From Onchocerca volvulus (taxonomy: Eukaryota; Nematoda; Chromadorea; Rhabditida; Onchocercidae), in NCBI GenBank assembly GCA_000499405.2, contig HG738137.1, forward strand, positions 21,352,603-21,416,602: a stretch of 64,000 nucleotides of DNA. Reading direction: 5' to 3'. Numbering within the stretch: the stretch's first letter is position 1; every line of letters begins with the position of its first letter. Position numbers and translations under genes: made by a program. Below the pieces are notes generated by a model. It was not told the origin of the DNA. It was given only the letters and a program-made list of their open reading frames with translations, and ran no database searches. This document shows positions 53,750 to 64,000 of the stretch, piece by piece.

Positions 53750-54731
53750 AATTTGTAAGGACGCATCAAAATGACATATCATTTTATTATCTTTTATAGT
53801 ATTTCGTAGTCTTTTTGCGGTCATAGGCTATTTTTAAATATAATAAAGAAGAGAAAAACTGTTTTAGAACTTCGCAAAATGTAAACTGAAATTTTAAATG
53901 GTGCTTTTTCTAGAAGTTAGTTACAGATTTATTGGCAAATTTTCTAAGAAAATCTCAATATCTTTGTTTTCTTTCCATTTGGTAATAACTTTAATTTTTC
54001 TTTCTTTATTCACAGAAACAGAGCAAAAGAAGAATGCATAGATTAATAAGCAAATAAAAAGCTTGGCGAATCATTTATATTTGCTAGACAGTAGTAAAAT
54101 TGAGATTTGTACAGTTACTTTATCTACCCAGCAATCAAATGTTTGCATTAGGCGTGATTTCAAATGCACTTCAGAGAAACATTTTGATTTGCACGCCATG
54201 CATGTGTCACTGCGGACGATCGTCCCGTTCAAATGCAGTGAAGTGCAAACTTTGAATATGAAAATATATGAATGAGATGAATAATGAAGCACGAGTTCAT
54301 TTCAAGTTTATCTCTGAGAGAGCAATTGTTGGCTCATACAGTAATGATGGACCAGAGACTTCCTCTCTGATTGATTTTGCCATCAAATTTCAAGTCTAAG
54401 TTTTTTAAAACCTTTCAATCATTTCATCCAAACATCTCGAAACACACTTTCATCTTCCTCCTATACATGTCTATTAAGACTATTAAAATAACGTCAAAAA
54501 GGCATAAACAGAGAGAGAGTTAGGCTTTTATGGTTCGCAAATCCATATCGATATTTCTCATTCTTATTCACCGCTCAGCTGTCTCCAAGGATCGATACAC
54601 GAAAGGAGAGAATAATTTCACTATTATTGCAGCTTCAGTCGCAACTAACTTTAACTTAGAGCTTGCTAACGCATTCGAGTTTTACGAAAATTCCCAACTT
54701 GCCTAAGTAGTCATCACGAAGTGCGGACGGC

Positions 54732-55848
54732 ATGTGGTGGCCGATCCTGCCCGCTCTGATCTTTTACTCACACGCATCATTCTATACAATCGGTAAGTTG
54801 CAATTCATTTTTTTCGACTAATTTTATGCTTAATATTGTTTATAAACAGAGTTTGACAATGAATTTTACTCTTTGCAATCAATATTTGCTAATTTTCATT
54901 TCTGTGTCAAATGTCAACTTAATGCTATTATTTTTATTATCATTATTAATGTTATTATTATTATTATGATCATTATGTTTGATGCTTCAAATCTTTGTTA
55001 AATTTTTTTAGAAATCGTAATTTTTTTTTGAAAATATCGATAAATTATTTTAAATTATTTCACAATTTGTTCTGGAAAATGTTCTTTATTTCTTTTTTGA
55101 GATACAGAAAGAGAGGAAAGCCAATTGATAGTTTTGAAAAGGTATATAATAGTTGTAATAATATCTTATAACGACATCATAACAGAAGTTCTACTACTAT
55201 GTTTTTTTTTGGTTCATAATTTAAAGAAAAAAAAGTAATAATTAAAAAGTTTTTGGAAAAGCCAAATGTTTCGAAAAAAGTGGATGAAGGAGAAAAGAAA
55301 AGGATGATGCTTGATGCTCATTTTTCCATCATTCCGAACTTGGAAAGAAAAAAATAAAATTCATAGACTTGTTCCTAACCGTTTTACGATATTTCTCCTA
55401 GGGATCGCTTTATTTATAATAAGATCGATGCTTCATAAATGCTTTCCTCAAGAAAAAAAACTGTGTTGAAAAAGGATTCTTTAGAAATGTTCAAAATTCT
55501 CTCACATATGTCTAAAAAAAAACTTTGGCAAATTTTTTGAATTTATTCAAATAGAATACTTCTATAACCCTTTACATAAGTTTTTAATATTTTGGTTTTT
55601 GTTTTCTTTCATCTTTGTCGGCATTTTTTTATAATATGTAATAATTCTTCAGATTTTAAGTATTCATTTAATAACATCGAGATATTCAAATTTCTTTATC
55701 CACTCAGATTTAGAAAGATGCCAAGTAGACTGAAGCTCAATTTATGTTTAGCGAGTATAAACGGAATACTATCTATTGCACACAACTACTATCAATAATG
55801 GAATAAGCAATGGTACCTTACAGCAATTTTCACTGCTCTTTATTAAAA

Positions 55849-55896
<48 letters not shown>

Positions 55897-58800
55897 TTAT
55901 GCAAAATTTCATGAGCATCTACTGAGAAACAACTGTGATCGATTGTATCTAAGTTGATAAATCTAATCTCGCATCTCAGTACTCGATGTTTTGAATTGTG
56001 CTTCTTTCTGCAATCATAAAACAAACATAGGGCAGAAAGAGAGGAAGATAGGCAAAAATATCATGAATAAAATATGCTTTCCATATGAAGTTTATTGAAT
56101 TCATGAAGGTTGAATATTTACAATGTTATTGAGCTCACATAAATTGCCTTCTTTTGAGATAGAAATATGTGTTTTAAGATATTTCAAGTCATTAAATAAG
56201 CATTTGTTCAATACAGTATATTTAAAAAAATTAGATTTCTACCTAAAAAAAAAAAAGAAAAAAAATGAATTCCGAAATTTCCGTGAAATTTCGATTTGAA
56301 ACATCTTAAATATTTTCACATTTTTTGTACTTCGAGTAGAAACGTCCATTTTCATTTCGGTCCACACATCAAACCTTATACTCATAAAACCTGTGATTAA
56401 AAATACTACATTTTCACAAGTATGGCATTTTATTTACGACATCCTCTCTAATTTTGGTTTGGCTTCTGTCTCTAGTTTTACTCGAAGTGAACCCAAGTTG
56501 AATTTCTATTTTAAAGTAATGACTTTTTATGAAAAGAGAAAAATTTTCTACAAATAAAAAAAAATTTTTTCATAAAGAAAAAACCCAATTTAGCCATCTT
56601 ATTGACTGAAATAATTCATTATTTTCTGTTCAAATTCACTGAAAATCCATAGACTTCTGGACGCTGATTTTTTAACTGAATGCTAGCCAGCAAGTTTTTT
56701 CCAGCTGAATTTCTGAACTTCAAATAACTAATAAATATGGATAGAACTTCTTGTTATATATTTTTTAAAATATCTAACGAGAAGTTCCATCCATGTTTAT
56801 TCGTTTCGTTGGATATACATTTGCCATCCGTTTTTGCATTCATTGCTGAGCGCAATTTAAAAAAAATAAGATTGATTGCTAATCATTAGTTGATAGAATA
56901 TAATTTGTGCTTTCGTACGAAAATTAGTATTGATCTTTTTAAAATGATCCAAGTTCTACTAAGAATACATTCAATATTTATCATTAAATTATTTGGTGTA
57001 TACTGTAATATGTCCTCATTTGTCGTGCTTTCTGTTTTTGCTCTTTGCGCTAACTTCATCTTCAAAGTGGAAAAAAAATATTTAAATATTTGAAATCCAA
57101 ACAGAAACCAATTCGAAATTCATTTAGAATGTTTCGAAAAAATTAAATAATGCAGTGAAGAGAAGCAATATACAATAAATGAAAAAAAGTAATGATTCCT
57201 TTTTTATTCATCAAATGTTTGGACTGAACTGATATTAAAAATATTCTAGTCTTCTTGACTTTGAGCATATAAAAGCTAAGCGAATTATCGCTAGAAAATG
57301 ACATCTAGCTAATTTTCATAGTTCTAATGCCAGGAAAATAAATAGATTTGACACGACATGTACATGCACATCTTATTATAAGACAGATATAAAAAGGATA
57401 TGTGGGATTCTTGTCTCATCCACTGATTCCATACTGATCTTCCAACAGAAGTAGAAAAAATAAAAATTGAATTGTACTGAACATAAGGCTGCACAAGGTC
57501 ATTTCATTGGTTTTCCAAGGAAAGCTAAATGAATACTTATCCTGCATGCAAATTGAATTTTGTTGCAGAAGCTCCGTATTGGTAGAATAATTTTGGCATA
57601 ATTTAATTGGAAAGAGATAGATATTTTGATTGTCGTTTACTACGATGAAATACACAGTAAAATAAATGTTATTACTTAAATTATTGTAGTAGCTGGAATG
57701 GCCGAAGAATCAATGGACTGTTCGGCATATTGGAAAAACGAGAACATATTGCAAAACCAAATATTATTAGGAAATTTGAAATAAGAGAAATACTTCATTA
57801 GCTTGAAAAAATACTAAAATCTCGAATTTTTGTCTCACTTTGAACTCTGCAAATCAACGACTGCTCATATTTATTATAAAATAAAATACTGATAGCTTAG
57901 TTCAGACAACAAAGTTAATTAGATATTAGTGAACTACAAATATCTGAGATTTTTTTCTGATTGATACTGCCTGTCCTCCAGTTTCTTTTTTCAAAAATAT
58001 TCGTTTAAGTTTTATGGAAGATAAAATGATGCGAGTCTGTACTTTATTATCTCTTTGAATATCTGGAATGGCGATTATTATTTTTTGAATTCTAACTTTT
58101 ATTCATCGAAAAAATTTTCATCTTTTCTTCAGAAAAGAATTAATTATTTCCTTGGCCAGTGGATAAAGAGTAATAAAATACAAGTCATTGGATGTCTTTG
58201 AAAAGAAGGATTAGGAGAAATTCACTAAGAACTTTTATTTGCTTCGTTAAAGCATATTTCTGACTTTTTGTTAACATATATTTACATATGGTCGTCTCAT
58301 AAATTGTTGTTAATTTAACTTTACTATAGCAATGATAGCAATATCTTATCTGCAATTTATTCCGCCTTGTAATTATATCAAATTCTTTTCTTTTCAAATC
58401 TCATAATTACACGATTTCACAAATGTTCTCACAGTTCAATTGATATTTTGCAAAATTTCATTTTCTCTGATCAATAGGAGAGTGTGGGTTAATTCGTGTG
58501 GCAATGTAAATTTATAATATTTTCTAATACTAAACTTTGAATACAGAATATGCACTATGTACATATTCATAAAAGAATCAATTTTTTAATGAGTGCGATT
58601 GGTTATTAGATTAATTACTTGTATTTAAGTGCTCCGTAAGATGAAATTATTAAAAAATGATACTTGTTCAAAAATAGAAATCATTCGTCTCAAATTTATT
58701 TCCATTCATTCTTTCTGAGATGGAAAGTATTAAAAGAAAAGTAAAATATTCAATCAGCAATGCATTTAGATATGAATGCAAGCATACAGTCTAATTATTC

Positions 58801-61800
58801 AACTATCATGTCAAATCAAAATTGAATGATTAAAGATCAAATATCAGTCAAATAACTGACAATTTTCATCTGCATGAATAGAAAAATAATTGAATTGAAA
58901 CTAACTTGCATGTAGATACTATGATTGTTTTTTTCTTTTTTATTTTTAGGATAATTTTTTTTTTTCGCAAAATTTGCAAGATTTGATTGAAAACTGATGC
59001 TGTTTTTTTTCGAAACCTTCAAACTGCCAATCAATTCCAATTAAATTTAAAGCTTCCCAGAAAATTGGAAAATATTCATTGGGATGAAGTATTAAAATTA
59101 AAACTTTATTTCTACATTTCAGAAGATGGACAGCAATTATTGCAATATGACACTGGTCAGCAGATCGCATCTTTGGTGAATTTTTTGTCGCAAGCCAATA
59201 GAAACAGGAGACAGTCGCGTCAGTTTTCGATTTTTTTATTCATTTCATTTTGATTTAATTGAAAAATTGATTGACATATTCATATGCAACAAACTATCTT
59301 CATAGGCCATTAATAAGATGGTACCAATACTTGTCGAAAATTTTAAAAGAAAATCAAGCTTTTAAATTGAATTGACAGTTAATGACTTACTTTTGAGGGC
59401 GTTAGTAATTGTGCTGAGTGATCAGTCGAATTTATTTGAACTTTTATTCTTGCCCAATGAAGACAGATACAGAAGTAGAAACCGGATTAAAATGAGCTTG
59501 AGTCCTATTGGCAGTTTGAGAAATTACTCAGCCTTTCTGGGTATCGAGGAAACCTTTAAAACTTAGAAAACTTCAAGCACGGTCCTTTGAGTCAACAAGA
59601 CTCCCCTCCCATATTTATCTCCTTTTTCGGGATAAGTCGACGATAACAATACCGCACAGCCCCAGAACAGGAAAAAACAGTAACACACTATAATGAAATA
59701 CAACCGTCTCATCCCATTTGGAAAAAATGGATTTTTTGCACAATTACATTGAGGTAACATAACATTAAGTGAATTATGGATTAAGCATCAAAAACGATTC
59801 AGAGTTACGAAAATTAATATGATTGACATCATGAAATGAATTATATAATTGATACTAAAGTTTCTCGGAATTTCTGATAATATTATCATCGCATGGAAAA
59901 TTATATCTAAAACAATCAAAATTTGGTTACCGTATTTCACCACTTTTTATTTCCCCTTACAGCTAAGATGAATTTCAAGTTCAAATTCTAACAAGTTCTG
60001 GGACTTGGCAACTATTTCAAGTGTTATAAATAAAAAAAAATAGCTTTTTTGAGCGTTGCATACATATAGTGCCCATGGCATCATTTTAGGGAATTTTTTG
60101 CAGGTGTCTTGGAGTTGAATACTTTTCGGAATCCAAGTATTATCTGTAGTCCTGTCAAATTTGTGTCATTTCAGCCTATGGTGAATACAGCGAACCGGAG
60201 AGCAACGATGAGTACAATATCGATATTGAAAATCCAGAAAATACTGTAAAAGAAAAAGATGCAAAATTGGCAGCAGCGCAGAAAAAAGGACAAAGTGAAT
60301 ATGTGGGATTCATTGAACCGAAAATGTCAAATCAGATGAAACACAGGGAAACAATGATGAAACGGGTGGAAGATCACCAACTGGTCCAACAGTCAAACTT
60401 AACGCCAACGCTTCATGTCGGTAATTTCCTGACGTTAGGTATGCGATTAGTTTTTATTTGAAAATTTAATTTTTAATATTAAAATATTTCATCTTAGTTA
60501 AGTCAAACATTTTCTAAAATCATCAGTAGCATATTAAGAGGACATTGTTTTTTTCTTTTTTTTGACGAATTGGAAGTTTCTTTAGAGAAGCTCATATTAA
60601 ATATGTTGGAATACAACCTTATTAATCGTGCTGGTATTTGATATGTAGCATTTTTGAAAATACGACATCTAGTTGTATAAGTTATCGCTATAAATATAGA
60701 CGTTTCTTATTTAATCTTCATCCAAACACTGCTTCTTTCATCTTTCAAACGATGTTCTTTAAACGTGTGAAATTATTTTTATATATTCATTCAAAATATG
60801 TCATCTTTAAATTTATCAGATGGATCAGTTTCTTCGTGAAAAATCGTCTCATCTTTTTTTTTTTTTTTTTTTTTTTTTTTTAGCAGCTGCAATTGTGTGC
60901 ATGCTGGGAGTGGTAATTGGAGTCGCAACTGGCAGCTACTACTTTTTCAAGTAAGTAAGCTTGATATTTTGTTTCATTGTTAAGCATGCCAAACGAGTTG
61001 TCTCTTTGAGTAGTTATATTTCGCAAACAGCGATCTCCAATATTTTTACATTTTATTTGTTTTGTATGCACATTTTAAATTTTCTTTAATTGTGTTATAT
61101 TCAATGAAATGTCAGAATTCGATCTCAAAAAGCTTCAATTGAAAACTGTGATTTCACATATGCACCCACTGGTCCTGGAAAAAGCAAGAAAAAAAAGTGT
61201 GGTGATGAAGGACTGGCATACAAGGTATGTCGAAAATTCATTATATACGGAAAGATTAAAGTGCATTCTAATTTTTCTACTGGAAAGAGTATACAATTGG
61301 TGTTTACTAATGATTTAGTCATGAATTGTGATCCCAATTTTTATTTCATTCTGATCAATGCGTGCAACGAATGCAAGATCCTAGCACCTTTAACTATTTC
61401 ATTAGATAACAGTAATCTTGCATTAAGAATAATTTGTTGCTTCTTCCAGACCGCTTTTTTTCATTCCTGTAGAGAAAATGAAACTGAATACTGAGAATAC
61501 CATCAGAAAAGCGATAAAAATAATAATCTTTATCATATATCTAAAAGTGACAAAATATTGATAACTTTTGATCTTGAAATGACAAGAATAAACTGCGATG
61601 AATTCATGTCCTTAAATATGCTACCTGGAAAGGATGGTTGAGAATGAGATAGATAAGAGGAAAGAGGATTTTTCTTCATCAATAATTTTTCAAGGCTGAG
61701 AGGGGATGCATCTCCAATTATTTAATTCTATTTTACCGTCGTTTTTCCTTTTGGGATTTGTGTTTTTTTAACTGCTCATTAAAGTTTATTCTACATTAAT

Positions 61801-62003
61801 TTTTTTAGGCACAATTACATCACTATCAGCAAACAAAACAGAAGATAATATCAGGTGAAAATGGAACAGTAACTCTTCCAGATGTTGATGAAAGCAGTGA
61901 AACGTCCGATGACGAAAACAATTTTTCGATATATGAATGTCCTGGTTTAGCACCAACCGGTGATATCGAAGTACAGAATCCAAATTTTATTTCGCGAAGC
62001 TGA
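54732..62003 (+). CDS. cab-1: CAB-1/NPDC1-family single-pass membrane protein
   Basis: Six exons (54732-54792, 59123-59218, 60175-60438, 60884-60950, 61116-61224, 61809-62003) join in phase to 263 residues. Exon 1 is a signal peptide (MWWPILPALIFYSHASFYTI). Exon 2 ends in a basic NRNRRQSR, a possible furin-type site. Exon 3 is polar; exon 3/4 encode the membrane span (NFLTL plus AAAIVCMLGVVIGVATGSYY). The cytosolic tail carries the NPDC1 signature NFSIYECPGLAPTGDIEVQN and an acidic DESSETSDDENN just before it, as well as LHHYQQTKQ. C. elegans CAB-1 binds AEX-3 and acts in synaptic vesicle release; vertebrate NPDC1 is a neuronal membrane protein. The first intron is 4.3 kb and contains an (AT)n run and a miRNA-like hairpin. 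The 3' splice site of exon 4 follows 28 consecutive T. Confidence 0.94.
55851..55891. repeat. (AT)n microsatellite
   Basis: About 20 AT units in cab-1 intron 1, followed by an ATTT-rich tail. Likely length-polymorphic. Confidence 0.95.
56722..56808 (+). ncRNA. Candidate pre-miRNA hairpin in cab-1 intron 1
   Basis: The left arm (56730-56760, AATAAATATGGATAGAACTT onward) pairs with the right arm (56771-56801, containing GAGAAGTTCCATCCATGTTT) over about 28 bases, with a few G:U pairs or mismatches, around a 10-base AT-rich loop. Size and imperfect pairing fit a pre-miRNA on the sense strand of the host intron. No match to a known miRNA is claimed, and the antisense strand would fold similarly. 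Confidence 0.45.
60854..60881 (+). repeat. T28 tract forming the polypyrimidine part of a splice acceptor
   Basis: 28 consecutive T directly precede AG/CAGCTGC at the start of cab-1 exon 4 (membrane-span exon). Nematode acceptors normally need only a short TTTTCAG; this one lacks the C and has a long slippage-prone run. Confidence 0.9.
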
Positions 62004-63401
62004 AGAGTTGATGATTTGAATCACATTCTGTTTCAGGATACCGGAGAAAAACTCGAGGAACAATACACTATAGCTTGAAAATTTCCATTATTTTTGTAAA
62101 TTGTCTATGGTTGCAGGAGAAACTACTACTTTTACGATTTCTGATCCCTTTCAGTAATGTATTTGAACAGCAGGAGAATTAGAAAAAATTTCCTTGGAAA
62201 AGAAATATTTAAAGTTTTTGAAAGCAATGTATCACTGGTTGTCTAAACCAACTTTGTTTCATAGTAAATTATTGTACATACAAAAAAGAATCATGCACAT
62301 TATCCGTGTATTTTTTCATATTTATTAGGACAGATAATTAATTTATCCATTTATTTATAATGATCAATTCATAAGTAATTCTCCTGACTTGCCAACTGTC
62401 TATGTTGATGTATAATAATACTTATTCAAAGAACTCAAACCCAACAGACTTCAAACCACATTTCGTGCTATTTTCAGTTTTTCAAATCATTTATCAAAAA
62501 AAAAGTCAAAAAGAGGATATTGTAAGACTATATCGCTCGGTTGTATGTGATAGATGACAATGTGATAGATCTTAAATTTACAGGATAGCAACAGAGAATT
62601 AATAATTGTTTCTGTTGTTTGCAGTTGTGAACCTTACTATGACGATAAAATAATGTCGCTCGCTGAAACTAATTCGACCGTTTGCAAAATGTTTTGACAC
62701 ATACTTTTCTAAGATGTAATAATCACAACATTATAAACCCAAATAATTAAAGTGATTTAGAGTATGAATTTAAACAGAAGAATTAACTGATTCGAGAAAG
62801 AAAATTCTAAGTATTAATTGAACCATTCTGCAGATAATTTTCGATAGATCAATATCCGTGTGATATGGAAAGATATGTCGATCCATGAACGGAGAATTAC
62901 AGGTCATAAAGGTCACAATGATTAGAGAGAGAGAAGCTTTGTACTGAGAAAATAGTACTGCTACAAATTAGGCCTCTATTATTCAATAATGGTGCAACGC
63001 CTTGATAATTAATAAGTCCCAGCATTCTTTGCTCCAACCACCGAATAACAGAAATGGTGACAAATTTTTCAACAGTAATAGTTGGATGTGATGGTGGCGC
63101 GTTAGAAAGGAGGGTTGTCTGGGACGGTAATTCATTGACAAAACGTGTATTACCACCATTCGAGCATCCCTCTCCAACCGTAAAATTTCGGCAAATCGAA
63201 ATATTTTATGATATAAATATAACGAAATAATTCAAGTATTTTGTATAGTAAAAATTGTAATATTTCTCAGACAAGTGAATTACTTATTCATATCTTAGTA
63301 CAAAGGCCTTTGTTCTTTCATCCAATTTGTCAATAAATCTTATGTGTATTGTGTGAAATAATGAGATGTTAACTGTCAGAAATGTTGCAAGGATAGAAAC
63401 T
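62004..63401. other. cab-1 3' flank
   Basis: Probable 3' UTR and intergenic DNA. One plus-strand 58-codon frame (ATG 63054, stop about 63230) after an AACAG acceptor-like site contains VIVGCDGGALERRVV; the minus strand is open too (62983-63177). No domain recognised, and its codon use alone does not settle whether it is coding. Confidence 0.4.
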
Positions 63402-63870
63402 TGTTGTGAGCATTGTCCATCTCTTGTTATTTATCCTGATAACCAAGCTTTTGTATGATTAGTGTGTTATAAATCTCCGCTCACTATCAATGTCAAGGAT
63501 TATACATAAAAAAAAAAAAAAAAAAAAGAGCACTTCAAGTCAGATAGATCAGTGTCTTCAATAATAGTATCAAGAGCAGTTCAGTTCCAGTCCAATTTCG
63601 AAAACGGTTTGGACGACAGTACGAGCGGCAATTGAGCAGAAGCAACAGCAGTTGTGGAGCGGAAAGAGAACGAGTTATAAAGAAAAGTACGACAACGTAG
63701 TGAGAATTCAAACGAGCTGTTAGTATCTTTAATTTATTTGATCCTTATCATTGTATAAGCGCGGTTTTGTGTATGCTGATCGAGCTAAATCACAATAGCA
63801 AGGAAAATCTCCAATCCAACAAACTGCTAACCAAATTACAAATTATCAGATTTTTCCCCGACACATGAAT
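63402..63870 (+). mobile_element. LTR-like dispersed repeat, copy B (opposite orientation to copy A)
   Basis: Begins near TGTTGTGAGCATTGTCC and is the inverted relative of 45160-45650. It contains an A run at 63509-63527 and the shared blocks ending near CAAATTATCAGAT. Beyond it, to the window end, a frame with VNARENLNRM and ECLNEVRKIER is open and could be the start of a gag-like protein. TG start and downstream open frame suggest the 5' LTR of a retrotransposon whose body lies right of the window; the other end and a primer binding site were not identified. Confidence 0.6.
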
Positions 63871-64000
63871 TTATTTGCAGAATAACCTTTAATGCCGCAC
63901 TCTTATATGGAATAGGATTGCGGATACGGTGAATGCCAGAGAAAATCTGAACAGGATGGAGATTGAGTGTCTCAATGAAGTTCGTAAAATCGAAAGATGT

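Larger units (their letters stand above)
50858..54731. other. Upstream region of cab-1; no further gene seen
   Basis: Outside the inverted duplication this stretch holds a perfect hairpin at 53698-53749, T and A runs (for example 53399-53417), and short open frames at 52193-52435 and 53135-53359 without domains. Confidence 0.45.

Overview
The window is AT-rich eukaryotic nuclear DNA from a nematode. Genes are split by short introns with the nematode 3' splice consensus (TTTTCAG or TTTNAG). The coding sequences look like nematode genes, for example a lin-32-type bHLH factor with the block [15 protein letters not shown] and a cab-1/NPDC1 protein. The AT richness, intron sizes and an LTR-like repeat suggest a filarial (onchocercid) worm, but the species is an inference. 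Most genes below were rebuilt by joining exons whose splice sites and reading phases agree; total lengths match the known families.

Layout, left to right. A secreted CCP/sushi protein with one Ig-like module (+, 5' end outside the window) converges on GMP reductase (-). After a gene-poor stretch come a lin-32/atonal bHLH factor (-), Rab geranylgeranyltransferase beta (-), an HRI-type eIF2-alpha kinase (-), the FAD-linked sulfhydryl oxidase ALR/Erv1 (-), uridine-cytidine kinase (-) and ribosomal protein eL30 (-). The large intron of the eL30 gene holds a piece of mitochondrial cytochrome b (a NUMT). A GT31 beta-1,3-glycosyltransferase (+) then converges on the mannosyltransferase ALG2 (-), whose 2.7-kb first intron holds an LTR-like repeat. 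Next is a two-exon gene for a 59-residue membrane protein (-) with an inverted, decayed copy of itself 0.6 kb away. A cab-1/NPDC1 gene (+) with a 4.3-kb first intron follows, and the window ends in a second, oppositely oriented copy of the LTR-like repeat.

Most genes are conserved housekeeping functions: purine and pyrimidine salvage, Rab prenylation, N-glycan assembly, mitochondrial disulfide relay, ribosome and translational control. lin-32 and cab-1 are neuronal. No operon is firmly supported; the run of minus-strand genes from 14.8 to 36 kb is separated by 0.8-1.7 kb gaps.

The most unusual items are the HRI-like kinase (C. elegans has only GCN2 and PERK types), the NUMT inside a ribosomal-protein intron, the inverted gene/pseudogene pair, a perfect 24-bp hairpin, a pre-miRNA-like hairpin, and a 218-bp fold-back element. 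I found no tRNA, rRNA or CRISPR.
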